From the NCBI GenBank assembly GCA_025354985.1, contig JANXLU010000011.1:1-64000 (forward strand): a DNA stretch of 64,000 bases, in the 5' to 3' direction. The notes under the pieces were generated by a model. The model did not search any database and was not told the DNA's origin. It saw only the letters and a program-made list of their open reading frames with translations. Of this stretch, positions 18,683 through 28,503 are shown one piece after another. How positions within the stretch are numbered: position 1 is the first letter of the stretch; every line of letters begins with the position of its first letter. The stretch comes from Chloroflexota bacterium (GTDB lineage: Bacteria; Chloroflexota; Anaerolineae; J036; Brachytrichaceae). The translations under genes and the position numbers were made by a program.

Positions 18683-19080
18683 GATTGTGTTGTTGGCGAC
18701 GAATCGTCCATCGCCACGATGCAGTCGATTTCGATGGGCGTGTTGCGCAAATTGCTTTGCACGGTGGTTCGTGCCGGTCGGGGCTCTGGAAAATACTGCT
18801 TGTAAATTTCGTTCATCGCGGCAAAGTCATTGTTGTCACGTAGGAATACATTTACCTTGATCGCATTCGCCAGGGTTGCCCCGGCTGCCTCGGCAATTAG
18901 TCTGGCATTGGTAAATACGCGGTGTGCCAGCATTGCAAAATCACCCTCGACCAGTTGGCCGGTTACGGGATCAACCGGAACCTGACCACTAATCCATAAC
19001 TGCCGACCGCTGGTGATGATCGCCTGAGAATATGGATTGCCCGGCTTCGCAGCCTTGTCTGTTGAAAATGATTCACGCAT
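18679..19080 (-). CDS. ridA: RidA family reactive-intermediate deaminase
   Basis: A 133-residue YjgF/YER057c/UK114 protein. It shows NPYSQAIITSGRQLWISGQ near the N-terminus, the conserved Arg in PARTTVQ and the C-terminal VEIDCIV-like strand (here IEIDCIVAM). The family hydrolyses reactive enamine/imine intermediates released by PLP enzymes and dehydratases and forms trimers. The ATG at 19080 is preferred over one two codons upstream, because a TAAAAT box ends 6 nt before it; on the longer reading the box would touch the start codon. It is first in a two-gene unit with uxaA. Confidence 0.88.
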   Translation of the reverse strand: MRESFSTDKAAKPGNPYSQAIITSGRQLWISGQVPVDPVTGQLVEGDFAMLAHRVFTNARLIAEAAGATLANAIKVNVFLRDNNDFAAMNEIYKQYFPEPRPARTTVQSNLRNTPIEIDCIVAMDDSSPTTQS

Positions 19081-19086
19081 GATCAT

Positions 19087-19092
19087 ATTTTA
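19087..19092 (-). promoter_or_regulatory. -10-like box for ridA-uxaA, leaderless spacing
   Basis: On the minus strand TAAAAT is followed by 6 nt and the ATG at 19080. The gap to the upstream gene's stop is only about 20 bases, so this would be a compact internal promoter. Confidence 0.5.
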
Positions 19093-19108
19093 GGTGCCGC
19101 CTGGTGAT

Positions 19109-20617
19109 TTATGGAATGGTGTTTGGAAGTTCGGGTCGCGCCCCCACTGCAAGGCGAATGGAATTGACGGGACTCGAAACGGAGGTGCGATATCCCAGCG
19201 CCGGAACTTGCAGGAGAACTGGTGACACGCCATACACGGCGAAATTGGCGGTTCCGCTGGCATCGGTTGCAGCGCTGTCAATCAGTGCCCCGCTGACCGG
19301 GTCGATTACGTGAACCACCATACCGTCAATCGCTTCACCCGCGTCCAGGATGCCATTCGCATTGACATCAACAAACATCACCACGGAAATCAGCGTCGTT
19401 GAAACTGGAGAACTAGTGGCCGTTGGCACACTAAATCCGGCGCTGCGCACACCAAGCGGCAAGAACGGAAGGTTTCGGTTTAGCGCAAATGGAGGCGGTG
19501 CGGCCTGGGTGGGTTGCTCTGCAGGCACAAGGGTGGTTGGCTTTGGCGTGACAACCGGTGTGAGCTTGGCTACCACTGTTGGCGTTTCGGTGCGGGTCCC
19601 GCCGATTGGTGGCACCGTGGCGGACCCCTGAAGTCCACCTATGCACCGCAGCGAATATGTCCGCTCGCTGGCAATGTTTGCCGGCGAAGGTTGCACATCG
19701 CCTATTAATAAATAGGCAAAGCCCTCTCGCGTGCTAGTCCAAGTGAACCGGCTGGCTGTATTGCCCTTGTTGGTCTCTTCAACGGATATGTCGTCGTTTC
19801 CTCCGATACCCTTGCGATCCGAATCGTAAACGATCAGGTTTGTATCGGTTCCCGGGCTCAGATCAAACGTTTCACACGTATAGGTTTCGCCGGCGTTTAC
19901 CTTAAGCCTGTAATAGTCATTATCGACGTCCGTAAGCGCCTGCGGTGCGAATGGCATAAAGTTAAGCTTGGCGTAGTCTGTGCCGATCTTGATATCCGTG
20001 GCCGTATCAAAGCTCCCATTTGGTTCAAACAAGTCCGGTTTTCCGGGGATGGGTGTGCGCGTGGCGTCCGGCAACCGCGTGGCCGTGGGCGTTTGCAGCG
20101 ACACTTCCTCAACAACTATCGAATATGTTTGTCCGGATTGGGGCGGAGCCGGATCCTTGCTCCAAACCTTAATCCAATATCTGGCATCAGTCGAAGTCCG
20201 GAATGTCACCCGTGATGCGCGGTTGCCATCCTCATAATTGTCATTGGAACCGATAAAGGTCGGGCCGTTTGCGGCGGATTTTGGCGGCGGATCACCATAC
20301 GCAAATACCTCTGTGTCCATGCTTCCAATAACTGCTGTAGTGATTTGATAACGCGAACCACCTTTGCCATAAAAGTAAAACCAGTCAATATCGCCGCCAG
20401 CTTGAGTGCCGGCAATATGGAAGTTCAGCCCGGAAAGCAATTTTCCCACTGTGAGCACGCTTCGTTGTGGCGATTGAGCCAAAACCTGTTCCGGGGTGTC
20501 ATTTGGTTCAGCTCCGTCCGGAGCGACACCGGATTGCGATAGCGCCTGATTTGAACCGATCCAGGTGGCCGCGAGGGCGGCAATTATGAAGGCCTTCCAC
20601 GCGCCCCGCATATTCAT
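19109..20617 (-). CDS. Secreted PPC-domain protein with SdrD/Cna-like C-terminal domain
   Basis: A 502-residue exported protein. The N-terminal signal peptide has a hydrophobic core FIIAALAATWIG and a likely cut near ALSQS (about 25-29). Two pre-peptidase-C-terminal-like beta domains follow, each opening with EPN (EPNDTPEQ at about 37 and EPNGSFDTATDI at about 200). They are separated by a T/P-rich linker and followed by a longer T/P-rich stretch around 340-395. The final domain begins FVDVNANGILDAGE, as in SdrD B-like repeats that bind calcium. No catalytic residues were recognised. It is likely a surface or extracellular adhesion or carbohydrate-binding protein. A TACAAT box ends 7 nt before the ATG, and it is divergent from nuoD. 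Confidence 0.75.
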   Translation of the reverse strand: MNMRGAWKAFIIAALAATWIGSNQALSQSGVAPDGAEPNDTPEQVLAQSPQRSVLTVGKLLSGLNFHIAGTQAGGDIDWFYFYGKGGSRYQITTAVIGSMDTEVFAYGDPPPKSAANGPTFIGSNDNYEDGNRASRVTFRTSTDARYWIKVWSKDPAPPQSGQTYSIVVEEVSLQTPTATRLPDATRTPIPGKPDLFEPNGSFDTATDIKIGTDYAKLNFMPFAPQALTDVDNDYYRLKVNAGETYTCETFDLSPGTDTNLIVYDSDRKGIGGNDDISVEETNKGNTASRFTWTSTREGFAYLLIGDVQPSPANIASERTYSLRCIGGLQGSATVPPIGGTRTETPTVVAKLTPVVTPKPTTLVPAEQPTQAAPPPFALNRNLPFLPLGVRSAGFSVPTATSSPVSTTLISVVMFVDVNANGILDAGEAIDGMVVHVIDPVSGALIDSAATDASGTANFAVYGVSPVLLQVPALGYRTSVSSPVNSIRLAVGARPELPNTIP

Positions 20618-20624
20618 TTCAAGG

Positions 20625-20630
20625 ATTGTA
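20625..20630 (-). promoter_or_regulatory. -10-like box for the secreted PPC protein
   Basis: On the minus strand TACAAT is followed by 7 nt and the ATG at 20617. No Shine-Dalgarno is present. It lies in the 86-base divergent region shared with nuoD. Confidence 0.5.
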
Positions 20631-20703
20631 GCTTCGTGTCATCAGCACGCTAAAAGCCCTGCCTGTGATAACATTGATCAACGACTTAGCGTGGTCCGAG
20701 AGC

Positions 20704-21993
20704 ATGGCAATCGTACAAGCCCCAATCCCAATTTACGAAGACGAGCGCAATACTGTAACTGCGCAGGATGCACAACTTGACATCACCTTTGACCAGTTAA
20801 AAAAACTGGTAAGCCCAAGGGCGCTCACTGGTGAAACCATGTTGTTAAACATGGGCCCGCAACACCCAAGCACGCACGGTGTATTGCGGTTGCTTCTTGA
20901 GCTTGACGGAGAAACGGTAATCAACTGTGTGCCGGATATCGGTTATCTGCACACGGGAATCGAAAAGACTGCCGAAGGCAAGCCATATATGAAGAGCATT
21001 CCGCTGACGGATCGCACTGATTATCTGGCCCCGATGAGCAACAACCTGGCCTATTGCGGTGCGGTTGAGAAGCTGGTTGGTGTGGACGTTCCCATTCGTG
21101 CGCAATATCTGCGCGTGATCCTTGCCGAGCTCACCAGGATGAACAGTCACCTGGTATGGCTCGGGACGCACGCGCTGGACATAGGTGCAATGAGCGTATT
21201 TCTGTATTGCATGCGCGAGCGCGAAATGATTCTCGATGTATACGAGAACGTAAGCGGCGCGCGGATGATGAGCAGCTACTTTCGCATCGGTGGACTTTGG
21301 CGCGATGTGCCTTCGAGTTTTGAACCCCAGGTGCGCAAAATCCTGGAAGTATTCCCAAAGCGGGTACTGGAATACGAAAAGTTGCTCAAGGAAAATCCGA
21401 TTTGGCGCGAACGCACGGTCGGGATTGGAAAAATTGATGCGGTTAGGGCGCTTGAATTTGGCATGACGGGTCCCAGTTTGCGTGGAAGTGGCGTGAATTA
21501 TGATGTGCGCAAGGCAGCTCCTTATAGCAGTTACGATCACTTTAATTTTGAAGTGCCACTCGGAACAAACGGGGACGTTTATGACCGATATCGCTGCAGA
21601 TTGGATGAATTTCCACAGAGCTTAAAAATTATTGAACAGGCCTTGAACAAGCTGCCTGCGGGGCCGGTGATAACCGATGACCGGAAAATTGCACCTCCAC
21701 CCAAGCACGAAATTGCGACGTCGATGGAGAGTCTGATCCATCATTTCAAGCTGTGGACGGAGGGCTTTCGGACGCCGGAAGGCGAAGTATATTTTGCCGT
21801 TGAGAGTGGCAAGGGCGAATATGGCGTGTTTTTGAGTTCAAATGGCACGCCAACGCCGCGCCGAGTGCACTTTCGAACGCCAAGTTTTAGCAACCTGCAG
21901 GCCCTGGCCTATATGAGCAAGGGTTGCATGCTGGCGGATCTTGTCGCAATCATCGGCTCAATAGATATTGTGTTGGGTGATGTTGATCGATAG
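20704..21993 (+). CDS. nuoD: NADH-quinone oxidoreductase subunit D
   Basis: A 429-residue 49-kDa-type subunit of complex I. It forms the quinone-binding cavity in the peripheral arm. The family opening NMGPQHPSTHGVLRL is present, then IGYLHTGIEK, PMSNNLAYC, RMNSHLVWLG, TGPSLRGSGVNYDVRK and the C-terminal GDVDR. The ATG at 20704 gives MAIVQAP; an upstream start at 20665 is in frame but adds residues without homology. No Shine-Dalgarno sequence is visible. It is the first gene of a nuoDEFGHIJKL block; nuoA, nuoB and nuoC are not upstream, where a divergent secreted-protein gene lies. Confidence 0.95.
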   Translation: MAIVQAPIPIYEDERNTVTAQDAQLDITFDQLKKLVSPRALTGETMLLNMGPQHPSTHGVLRLLLELDGETVINCVPDIGYLHTGIEKTAEGKPYMKSIPLTDRTDYLAPMSNNLAYCGAVEKLVGVDVPIRAQYLRVILAELTRMNSHLVWLGTHALDIGAMSVFLYCMREREMILDVYENVSGARMMSSYFRIGGLWRDVPSSFEPQVRKILEVFPKRVLEYEKLLKENPIWRERTVGIGKIDAVRALEFGMTGPSLRGSGVNYDVRKAAPYSSYDHFNFEVPLGTNGDVYDRYRCRLDEFPQSLKIIEQALNKLPAGPVITDDRKIAPPPKHEIATSMESLIHHFKLWTEGFRTPEGEVYFAVESGKGEYGVFLSSNGTPTPRRVHFRTPSFSNLQALAYMSKGCMLADLVAIIGSIDIVLGDVDR

Positions 21994-22032
21994 GATCCAC
22001 ACCATGAATTTTCCACCTGATGTTTGCATAAC

Positions 22033-22506
22033 ATGCTAAAAGAAAAACGTGCCGCTGAAGTTGCGGCTATCTTGTCCAAATATCCGCACGAGCGCGTGCG
22101 TAGCGCCGTCATGCCGCTCCTGTATCTTGCACAGGAGGAGTATGGCTTTTGCACTCCGGACTCCATGCGTGAGATCGCGCAGATCTGTTCAATCGACCCT
22201 ACCGAGGTTCAGAGTGTGGCTGGTTTTTACACGATGTATTTTGAGAAGCCCGTGGGACGGCACGTGGTCGAAATTTGCGATGACCTGCCCTGTGTGCTCA
22301 GGGGCGCGGACAAATTGGTTGACTACGCAGAAACCAAGCTTGGTATTCGCGCTGGTGAAACAACTTCAGACGGTGCAATCACGCTCAAGGTGGCCATGTG
22401 CCTGGCGGCATGTGACCGCGCACCAATGTGCCAGGTTGACCTCAAATATCACTACGATTTGACCCGGGAAAAGTTCGACGACATGGTACAGGAGCTGCGC
22501 AAGTGA
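22033..22506 (+). CDS. nuoE: NADH-quinone oxidoreductase subunit E
   Basis: A 157-residue thioredoxin-like subunit of the NADH-oxidising module. The four ligands of the N1a [2Fe-2S] cluster are visible as EICDDLPC (C-x4-C) and AMCLAACD (C-x3-C). The N-terminal helical part reads VMPLLYLAQEEYGF and VQSVAGFYTMYF, typical of the family. The ATG at 22033 is used; a TTG three codons earlier is also in frame. The stop overlaps the nuoF GTG start. Confidence 0.93.
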   Translation: MLKEKRAAEVAAILSKYPHERVRSAVMPLLYLAQEEYGFCTPDSMREIAQICSIDPTEVQSVAGFYTMYFEKPVGRHVVEICDDLPCVLRGADKLVDYAETKLGIRAGETTSDGAITLKVAMCLAACDRAPMCQVDLKYHYDLTREKFDDMVQELRK

Positions 22507-23852
22507 CCAATCATATTTTGCTGCGGGATTTGGATATCCCGGACATTAAGAATCTCGCGGTCTATAGCGATCATGAAGGCTATGCCGCTTGGAAAAAAGC
22601 CGTGACCACCATGAAGGGTGAAGAAGTCATCGGCGTGGTAAAGGATAGCGGATTGCGCGGCCGTGGTGGTGCGGGCTTTCCAGCCGGTCTAAAGTGGAGC
22701 TTTATCCCCAAGGATATTTTTCCGAAGTACGTGACTGTCAACTGTGATGAGTCCGAACCCGGCACGTTCAAGGACCATCAGTTGATTCGCGAGAATCCGC
22801 ATCAAGTGATCGAGGGAACGGCCTTATGCGCCTTTGCGATTGGCAGCAAGGTCGCATATATTTACTGCCGCGGTGAGTTTAAGGAGCCCGTCGTTCAGCT
22901 TCAAAAAGCTATAGATGATGCCTATGCGGCCGGGCTTTTGGGCAAAAATCTGTTTGGCACGAACTACAGCCTTGACATTTATGTTCACCTGGGTGCTGGG
23001 GCCTATATCTGCGGTGAAGAAAGCGCGTTGCTGGAGTCACTCGAAGGAAAAATTGGTCAGCCCAGGCTAAAGCCTCCATTCCCGGCCGTCGTAGGTCTGT
23101 ATGGCAAGCCTACGGTCATCAATAATGTCGAAACTCTGGCCAATGTTCCGGGCATTGTGCTAAATGGTGCCGCTTGGTATCGCCAAAATGGGACCGAGAA
23201 GAGCCCAGGGACGAAAATTTTCAGCGTGTGTGGTCATGTAAAGAATGCGGCTAACTACGAGCTGCCGCTCGGCAAATTTTCAATACAAGACCTGCTGGAC
23301 ATGGCCGGCGGATCGATGAGCGGATTACCGATCAAGGCCGTGCTGCCCGCCGGAAGCAGCAGCCCCATTATTCCCGCTGCAAACTTTGGCGCAAAGTTGG
23401 ACTATGAATCGATGGCCGCTATCGGATCTGTTCTGGGATCGTGCTCGTGGATATTCATGGATGAGAGTGTGGATATGGTTTGGGCGGCGCGCAAGATGAT
23501 CCGCTTCTTCAAGCATGAAAGCTGTGGAAAATGCACGCCGTGCCGTGAAGGTACCCATTGGGCGCTTAGCGTCTACGACAAGCTTCTGAGCGGTTCAGGT
23601 ACGATTGAGGACGTCAAGACAATCGAAACGGTCAACAAGTCAATTACTGGAAAGTGCTTTTGCCCGTTGGGAGAGTTTGCAACCAGCAGTATGACGTTCA
23701 CGCTCAAACATTTTCGCAAGGACTACGACGACTTTATCAGCATGAAGAAAGGCGGTCGTGCGGACTGGATGCGCGAGCTGCAACGCGATCATCACATCCA
23801 CGAGATGCACAGCGGTGCGATTCCGGTGCACGGTATCCCAGTTCATCATTGA
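22503..23852 (+). CDS. nuoF: NADH-quinone oxidoreductase subunit F
   Basis: A 449-residue subunit that binds NADH and FMN and carries the N3 cluster. The nucleotide loop is GLRGRGGAGFPAGLKW, followed by NCDESEPGTFKD and GAGAYICGEESAL. The [4Fe-4S] ligands are in ESCGKCTPCREGT and CFCPLGEFA. It starts with GTG overlapping the nuoE stop (GTGA), so it is translationally coupled. The length is normal. The C-terminal His-rich end HHIHEMHSGAIPVHGIPVHH is slightly unusual and could be a metal-binding tail. Confidence 0.95.
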   Translation: MTNHILLRDLDIPDIKNLAVYSDHEGYAAWKKAVTTMKGEEVIGVVKDSGLRGRGGAGFPAGLKWSFIPKDIFPKYVTVNCDESEPGTFKDHQLIRENPHQVIEGTALCAFAIGSKVAYIYCRGEFKEPVVQLQKAIDDAYAAGLLGKNLFGTNYSLDIYVHLGAGAYICGEESALLESLEGKIGQPRLKPPFPAVVGLYGKPTVINNVETLANVPGIVLNGAAWYRQNGTEKSPGTKIFSVCGHVKNAANYELPLGKFSIQDLLDMAGGSMSGLPIKAVLPAGSSSPIIPAANFGAKLDYESMAAIGSVLGSCSWIFMDESVDMVWAARKMIRFFKHESCGKCTPCREGTHWALSVYDKLLSGSGTIEDVKTIETVNKSITGKCFCPLGEFATSSMTFTLKHFRKDYDDFISMKKGGRADWMRELQRDHHIHEMHSGAIPVHGIPVHH

Positions 23853-23858
23853 AACAAA

Positions 23859-26135
23859 ATGGCTGATCTTGTTAATCTAACGATTGATGGCGTTGCGGTT
23901 GCCGTACCAAAGGGTACATTGATCGTTGATGCCGCAAAGAAGCTCGAGAATAACATTCCGGTTTTTTGCTACCATCCAAAACTAAAGCCGGTTGGAATGT
24001 GTCGGATGTGCCTTGTGGAAATTGGCACTCCAAAGGTCGATCCCGCCACCAAACAGGTGATTAAGGATGACAAGGGCAATGTTGTAATTGCGTGGCAGCC
24101 AAAACTAAACACGGCATGCACCAACCCGGTTAGTGAAGGGATGGCGGTGCGCACGGCAACGCCGGTTGTAGATGGCGCGCGCAGCGACGTGTTGGAATTT
24201 TTGTTGACCAGTCATCCGCTGGATTGCCCGGTGTGTGACAAGGGCGGCGAGTGTCCGCTGCAAAACTTGACGCTTGAGCATGGGCCCGGTATTAGTCATT
24301 TTGATTATGAATCCAAGCAGCACAATGCCAAACATGTTCCACTTGGCGACCTGATATTTTTGGATCGCGAACGATGTATTCAGTGTTCTCGCTGCATTCG
24401 GTTTCAGGATGACATTGCGGACGATCACGTGTTGCAGTTTCACGACCGAGGTCGACACATGGAAATCGTAACCATGAGCGAGCCTGGGTTTGACAGCTAC
24501 TTCAGCGGCAACACCACGGATATTTGCCCGGTGGGAGCGCTTACGACCGCTGACTTTCGATTCAAGGCCCGGCCATGGGAGCTTGACCACACGCCAAGCC
24601 TATGTACACATTGCGCCGTTGGTTGCAATCTCTCACTAAACACCCGCTTGGAAACCAGAACAGGTGGTCATGAGATCAAGCGCATCATGCCGCGCCAGAA
24701 CGAACAGGTTAATGAAATCTGGACCTGCGACAAGGGTCGCTTTGTTCACGAGTTTACCTCCGCCCGGGAACGATTAACCAAGCCTTTGGTTCGCAAGAAT
24801 GGCGCACTTGTCGAGACTGGTTGGGATGAGGCACTCGCGCTGATTGCAGACAAATTGCAGGGCGCTGGCAGCAGTGTGGCCGGCGTGGTCGGAGATCGCG
24901 TTCCAAATGAGGACGCCTACCTGTTTGGCAAGCTGTTTCGCGAAGTGTTGCATGCCAACAATGGACGTCATCCGGTGCAGTTGGGCATGAGCCCGTCATT
25001 GCCTATGCACTATGCCGATGTTGCCCGAGCCCACGGTCTTGGCGTAAACGCCGATTTTAAACAGCTGGGTAAGGGCGACACAATTCTCATTGTGAATGGT
25101 GATGTTGAGGAGCAGGCCCCTGTTTGGTTTCTGCGTCTCCGTCAGGCTGTCGTCGATCGGGGTGCAAAGCTCATCATCGCTCATCACCGCAGCACAAAAA
25201 TGCACCGGTACGCCTCCCGGATTATTACCTATGCCCCCGGGAATGCTGCGCAGTGGCTGGCATCGCCCGATGGCGCGCTTGACGAACTAAAGGAAGCGCG
25301 AAATCTTGTGGTTGTTTTTGGTGATGAGAAATGTGACCCTGTCAACGCCCGTGGTCTGGCGCTTGGATTGGCCGGTTTGATCACGGCCGCCGGTCACGCT
25401 GGCAAGCAGAATAGCGGGTTGTTGCCACTTTACCCGCATGCAAATACTCAGGGCGTCTATGACATGCTCGGTCTTGAAACTCCGGGGGAAGACCTGCAGC
25501 CACCTGCGGCCGTTTCGTGGACTATTGGCGTTGGTGAACCCAACGATGTGCCACCGTCGCGCGCAAGCGGAGCCAAACCTTTTGCGATTGTCCAAGAGTT
25601 GTTTTTGACCGAAATTGCACAGCAAGCCGACGTGGTTTTGCCTGTGCTCAGTTTTGCCGAGCGGGACGGGTCATTTACCAGTGGCGACAGACGTGTGCAG
25701 CGGTTTTACGCCGGGTTGCCTGTCGCACATGGATCACAGGCAAAATCGGACTGGTGGATATTCCAAGAAATTGCCCGCAGGTTGGGCGTGTCGTGGTCCT
25801 TTGGCACCGCTGCCGCAATTTTTGGAGAGATGGCCGGTCAGGTTGGTTATTACGTCGGCCTAAACTATGATGGCTTGGGCGCAAGTGAAACCCAATGGCC
25901 ACCCATGGGTCGCGAAGATTTGTATTATGGCGGCACGGTTTATGACAACGAAGGCGGCATAGGCGTACGCTATCCGACGGCGGTCGAAAGTGGTCGCGCA
26001 GTGTCCTTTAAGCCGGTGCAGCTTGTCACGCCATCCATGGGTGCGCTTAGTCGGCCGGCGCGAAGGCTTTATCAAAACGGCGAGCTCATTGGGCGAAGCA
26101 ACGTCATAGGCGCACATATCGAGGTGACACAATGA
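23859..26135 (+). CDS. nuoG: NADH-quinone oxidoreductase subunit G
   Basis: A 758-residue large subunit of the peripheral arm. An N-terminal [2Fe-2S] ferredoxin domain has CYHPKLKPVGMCRMC and a following CTNP. Next come the N5 region HPLDCPVCDKGGECPL and the N4 motif RCIQCSRCIRF with a later CPVGAL. After these comes a molybdopterin-oxidoreductase-like domain starting CTHCAVGCNL, with further ligands before WTCDKGRF. The C-terminal domain has lost molybdenum chemistry in this family. Six bases separate it from nuoF and it overlaps nuoH by 4 bases. Confidence 0.95.
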   Translation: MADLVNLTIDGVAVAVPKGTLIVDAAKKLENNIPVFCYHPKLKPVGMCRMCLVEIGTPKVDPATKQVIKDDKGNVVIAWQPKLNTACTNPVSEGMAVRTATPVVDGARSDVLEFLLTSHPLDCPVCDKGGECPLQNLTLEHGPGISHFDYESKQHNAKHVPLGDLIFLDRERCIQCSRCIRFQDDIADDHVLQFHDRGRHMEIVTMSEPGFDSYFSGNTTDICPVGALTTADFRFKARPWELDHTPSLCTHCAVGCNLSLNTRLETRTGGHEIKRIMPRQNEQVNEIWTCDKGRFVHEFTSARERLTKPLVRKNGALVETGWDEALALIADKLQGAGSSVAGVVGDRVPNEDAYLFGKLFREVLHANNGRHPVQLGMSPSLPMHYADVARAHGLGVNADFKQLGKGDTILIVNGDVEEQAPVWFLRLRQAVVDRGAKLIIAHHRSTKMHRYASRIITYAPGNAAQWLASPDGALDELKEARNLVVVFGDEKCDPVNARGLALGLAGLITAAGHAGKQNSGLLPLYPHANTQGVYDMLGLETPGEDLQPPAAVSWTIGVGEPNDVPPSRASGAKPFAIVQELFLTEIAQQADVVLPVLSFAERDGSFTSGDRRVQRFYAGLPVAHGSQAKSDWWIFQEIARRLGVSWSFGTAAAIFGEMAGQVGYYVGLNYDGLGASETQWPPMGREDLYYGGTVYDNEGGIGVRYPTAVESGRAVSFKPVQLVTPSMGALSRPARRLYQNGELIGRSNVIGAHIEVTQ

Positions 26136-27133
26136 GTCTCTTGCTTGACGTTGTCCTGAAAGTTGTCGTGGTCCTATTTGCAGTGCTTACGGGTTTTGCA
26201 TATCTGACGCTCCTTGAGCGCAAGTTCATCAGCCGGTTGCAGGCGCGTATTGGCCCGAACCGCGCCGGTCCAGCCGGGTTGCTGCAGCCTCTTGCCGAAG
26301 CCCTTAAGCTGATTTTGAAGGAAAGCTTTGTGCCGTCCAGAGCGGACAAGTTTATGTTCTTTCTGGCGCCGATTTTGTCGGTAATCCCTGCGCTTATGTT
26401 GTTCGCGGTTATTCCTTTTGGAAACAATGATGTGCTGCAATTGGCTTCGCATGTTCCTGTCGGCGTGCTACTTGTGGCGTCAATTATTGGTACCGCGGTA
26501 TACGGAATCGCAATTGCCGGGTGGTCCAGTAACAACAAGTACGCCTCTCTGGGTGGGTTGCGCGCTGCCGCCCAAGTGATTAGTTATGAGTTGGCGTTTG
26601 GCCTTGCCATGATCGCGGTGGTGCTCATGAGCAGCTCTGCCAGCCTCGCGGATATTGTTACCGCACAGTTTGGCGGTGGTATTTTGGGATGGTTCATTTT
26701 TCGCCAGCCTCTGGCCGCCAGTATTTTTGCTATAACGGCCATGGCCGAGCTCGCGCGTGCACCGTTTGATCTGGTTGAGGCGGAGCAGGAGTTGACCGCT
26801 GGCTATATGACTGAGTATGGTGGCATGAAGTTTGCGCTGTTTTACATGAGCGAATATATCAAGATGATCGCATTGAGCGGGTTGTTCGTCACGTTTTTTC
26901 TCGGTGGTTGGAACGGTCCGTTTGCCCAAGAATTTTGGCCATTGTCGCTTCTCTACTTCTTTATCAAGGTTCTGGCTTGCTTGTTGGTCATGGTTTGGGT
27001 GCGGGCAACGCTGCCTAGACTGCGGTATGACAAGCTGATGGCTTTTGGTTGGAAGGGACTGTTGCCGCTGGCACTGGCAAACGTTGTTGTGACGGCCGCG
27101 CTCATTGTGTCGGGTTTACCAGGATACAAATAG
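26132..27133 (+). CDS. nuoH: NADH-quinone oxidoreductase subunit H
   Basis: A 333-residue membrane subunit with about eight helices that forms the quinone channel between the arms. Typical features are [30 protein letters not shown], the acidic loop [34 protein letters not shown] and the C-terminal [15 protein letters not shown]. It overlaps nuoG by 4 bases and precedes nuoI by one base. Confidence 0.95.
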   Translation: MSLLLDVVLKVVVVLFAVLTGFAYLTLLERKFISRLQARIGPNRAGPAGLLQPLAEALKLILKESFVPSRADKFMFFLAPILSVIPALMLFAVIPFGNNDVLQLASHVPVGVLLVASIIGTAVYGIAIAGWSSNNKYASLGGLRAAAQVISYELAFGLAMIAVVLMSSSASLADIVTAQFGGGILGWFIFRQPLAASIFAITAMAELARAPFDLVEAEQELTAGYMTEYGGMKFALFYMSEYIKMIALSGLFVTFFLGGWNGPFAQEFWPLSLLYFFIKVLACLLVMVWVRATLPRLRYDKLMAFGWKGLLPLALANVVVTAALIVSGLPGYK

Positions 27134-27134
27134 T

Positions 27135-27668
27135 ATGGGTCTAAAAAACTTCTTTGAACAAGCTTCAAAACTACCGGTAGGGTTCGCCACCGTGTTGCGC
27201 GAGCTGGGCAAAAAGCCCGTTACCGTGCAATATCCCGAGGAAACGCGACCGATGAGTGCACGGTTTCGCGGGAGGCATGAACTAAAGCGCTATGAGAACG
27301 GTCTGGAGAAATGCATTGGATGTGCGCTTTGCGCAGCCGCCTGTCCCGCGGATGCGATATATGTGGAGGCGGCCGAGAATACCAACGAAGTGCGCTATTC
27401 ACCGGGCGAGCGTTATAGCAAGACATACGAGATAAACATGATGCGCTGCATCTTTTGTGGATATTGCGAGGATGCCTGCCCAACCAACGCAATCGTGCTT
27501 GAAGCGCGTGAGTTTCCATCGGGATATACCCGCGAAGGGATGATTTACACCAAGGAAATGCTCATTGAATCACCGCCAATTAACATCGCCGCTACGCCCC
27601 AAAGAACCGAGCCGGGCGCCTATGACCGCCCGATTCTGCCGTTCCCACCCATCGACACAAGCAAATGA
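27135..27668 (+). CDS. nuoI: NADH-quinone oxidoreductase subunit I
   Basis: A 177-residue 8Fe ferredoxin-like subunit carrying clusters N6a and N6b. Ligands are [12 protein letters not shown] and [12 protein letters not shown], with the [15 protein letters not shown] lead-in typical of the subunit. The ATG at 27135 follows the nuoH stop by one base and is preferred to an in-frame upstream codon inside nuoH. Its C-terminus overlaps nuoJ by 4 bases. Confidence 0.95.
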   Translation: MGLKNFFEQASKLPVGFATVLRELGKKPVTVQYPEETRPMSARFRGRHELKRYENGLEKCIGCALCAAACPADAIYVEAAENTNEVRYSPGERYSKTYEINMMRCIFCGYCEDACPTNAIVLEAREFPSGYTREGMIYTKEMLIESPPINIAATPQRTEPGAYDRPILPFPPIDTSK

Positions 27669-28165
27669 GCGCTGAATTTCTCGTATTCCTGGTTGTCGCC
27701 CTAATTTCTGTGGCTTCCGCACTGGGGCTTTTGCTTAGTAAGAACGCGATCTACGCCGCCATGTTTTTGATTTTGAATATGGTTTCACTCGCGGTGATTT
27801 ACCTGCTGTTGAACGCTCCCTTTATTGCGGCGGTGCAAGTGGCCGTTTATGCCGGTGCCATTATGGTTTTGTTTGTGTTCGTTATCATGTTGCTCGGTGC
27901 GGAAAAACTAAATGCACCCGAGACCCGCCCGGGTCTTAAGTGGCAACAACCATTGGCCCTTGCACTGGGTGTGGCGCTGGCGTTTCAGGCCCTGTATGTG
28001 GTCTTTGCACGGGGAATTACGGCACCGGCAAATGTAATTGAGGCAGGTCCGCTTGCAATTGGTCGCTTGCTTTTTACCACCTACCTATTTCCGTTTGAGG
28101 TTGCGTCGATCTTGCTGCTGGCCGCAATGGTGGGCGCCGTGGTGTTGACAAAGAAGGACAATTAA
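27665..28165 (+). CDS. nuoJ: NADH-quinone oxidoreductase subunit J
   Basis: A 166-residue membrane subunit with five predicted helices. The conserved [17 protein letters not shown] helix is present and the C-terminal helix ends [18 protein letters not shown], both hallmarks of NuoJ. It overlaps nuoI by 4 bases and is one base from nuoK. Confidence 0.94.
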   Translation: MSAEFLVFLVVALISVASALGLLLSKNAIYAAMFLILNMVSLAVIYLLLNAPFIAAVQVAVYAGAIMVLFVFVIMLLGAEKLNAPETRPGLKWQQPLALALGVALAFQALYVVFARGITAPANVIEAGPLAIGRLLFTTYLFPFEVASILLLAAMVGAVVLTKKDN

Positions 28166-28166
28166 G

Positions 28167-28469
28167 ATGACGGATATTCAACCGGTAATTCTGTTGAGTG
28201 CGTTGCTGTTTACGATCGGTGTCGTCGGCGTTATTAGCCGCCGAAATGCGCTCATCATTTTTATGTGCGTGGAGCTGATGCTAAATAGTTCAAATTTGGC
28301 ATTGGTGGCGTTTGCACGACAGTGGGGCAACTTGGACGGGCAACTTTTTGTATTCTTTGTCATGGCAGTGGCGGCGGCGGAGGTTGCCGTCGGGCTGGCG
28401 CTGATGGTTGCCATCTTCCGAACCAAACACAGCACAAACGTCGATGAACTTTCGCAGTTAAAGGGCTGA
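28167..28469 (+). CDS. nuoK: NADH-quinone oxidoreductase subunit K
   Basis: A 100-residue, three-helix antiporter-like subunit. It has [20 protein letters not shown] with the conserved membrane Glu and a second acidic helix [15 protein letters not shown]. The length and layout are standard. Confidence 0.95.
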   Translation: MTDIQPVILLSALLFTIGVVGVISRRNALIIFMCVELMLNSSNLALVAFARQWGNLDGQLFVFFVMAVAAAEVAVGLALMVAIFRTKHSTNVDELSQLKG

Positions 28470-28503
28470 CGCGCAGGCTTGATTGCGCGACCAAAAAGAC
28501 ATC

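Noticed and set aside
20660-20703. TTGATCAA before nuoD as an FNR site
   Set aside because: FNR needs TTGAT-N4-ATCAA; here the halves abut, so the match is only an 8-bp palindrome.
20845-21540. 231-residue minus-strand ORF inside nuoD
   Set aside because: It is a shadow of a highly conserved gene, with no independent signal.
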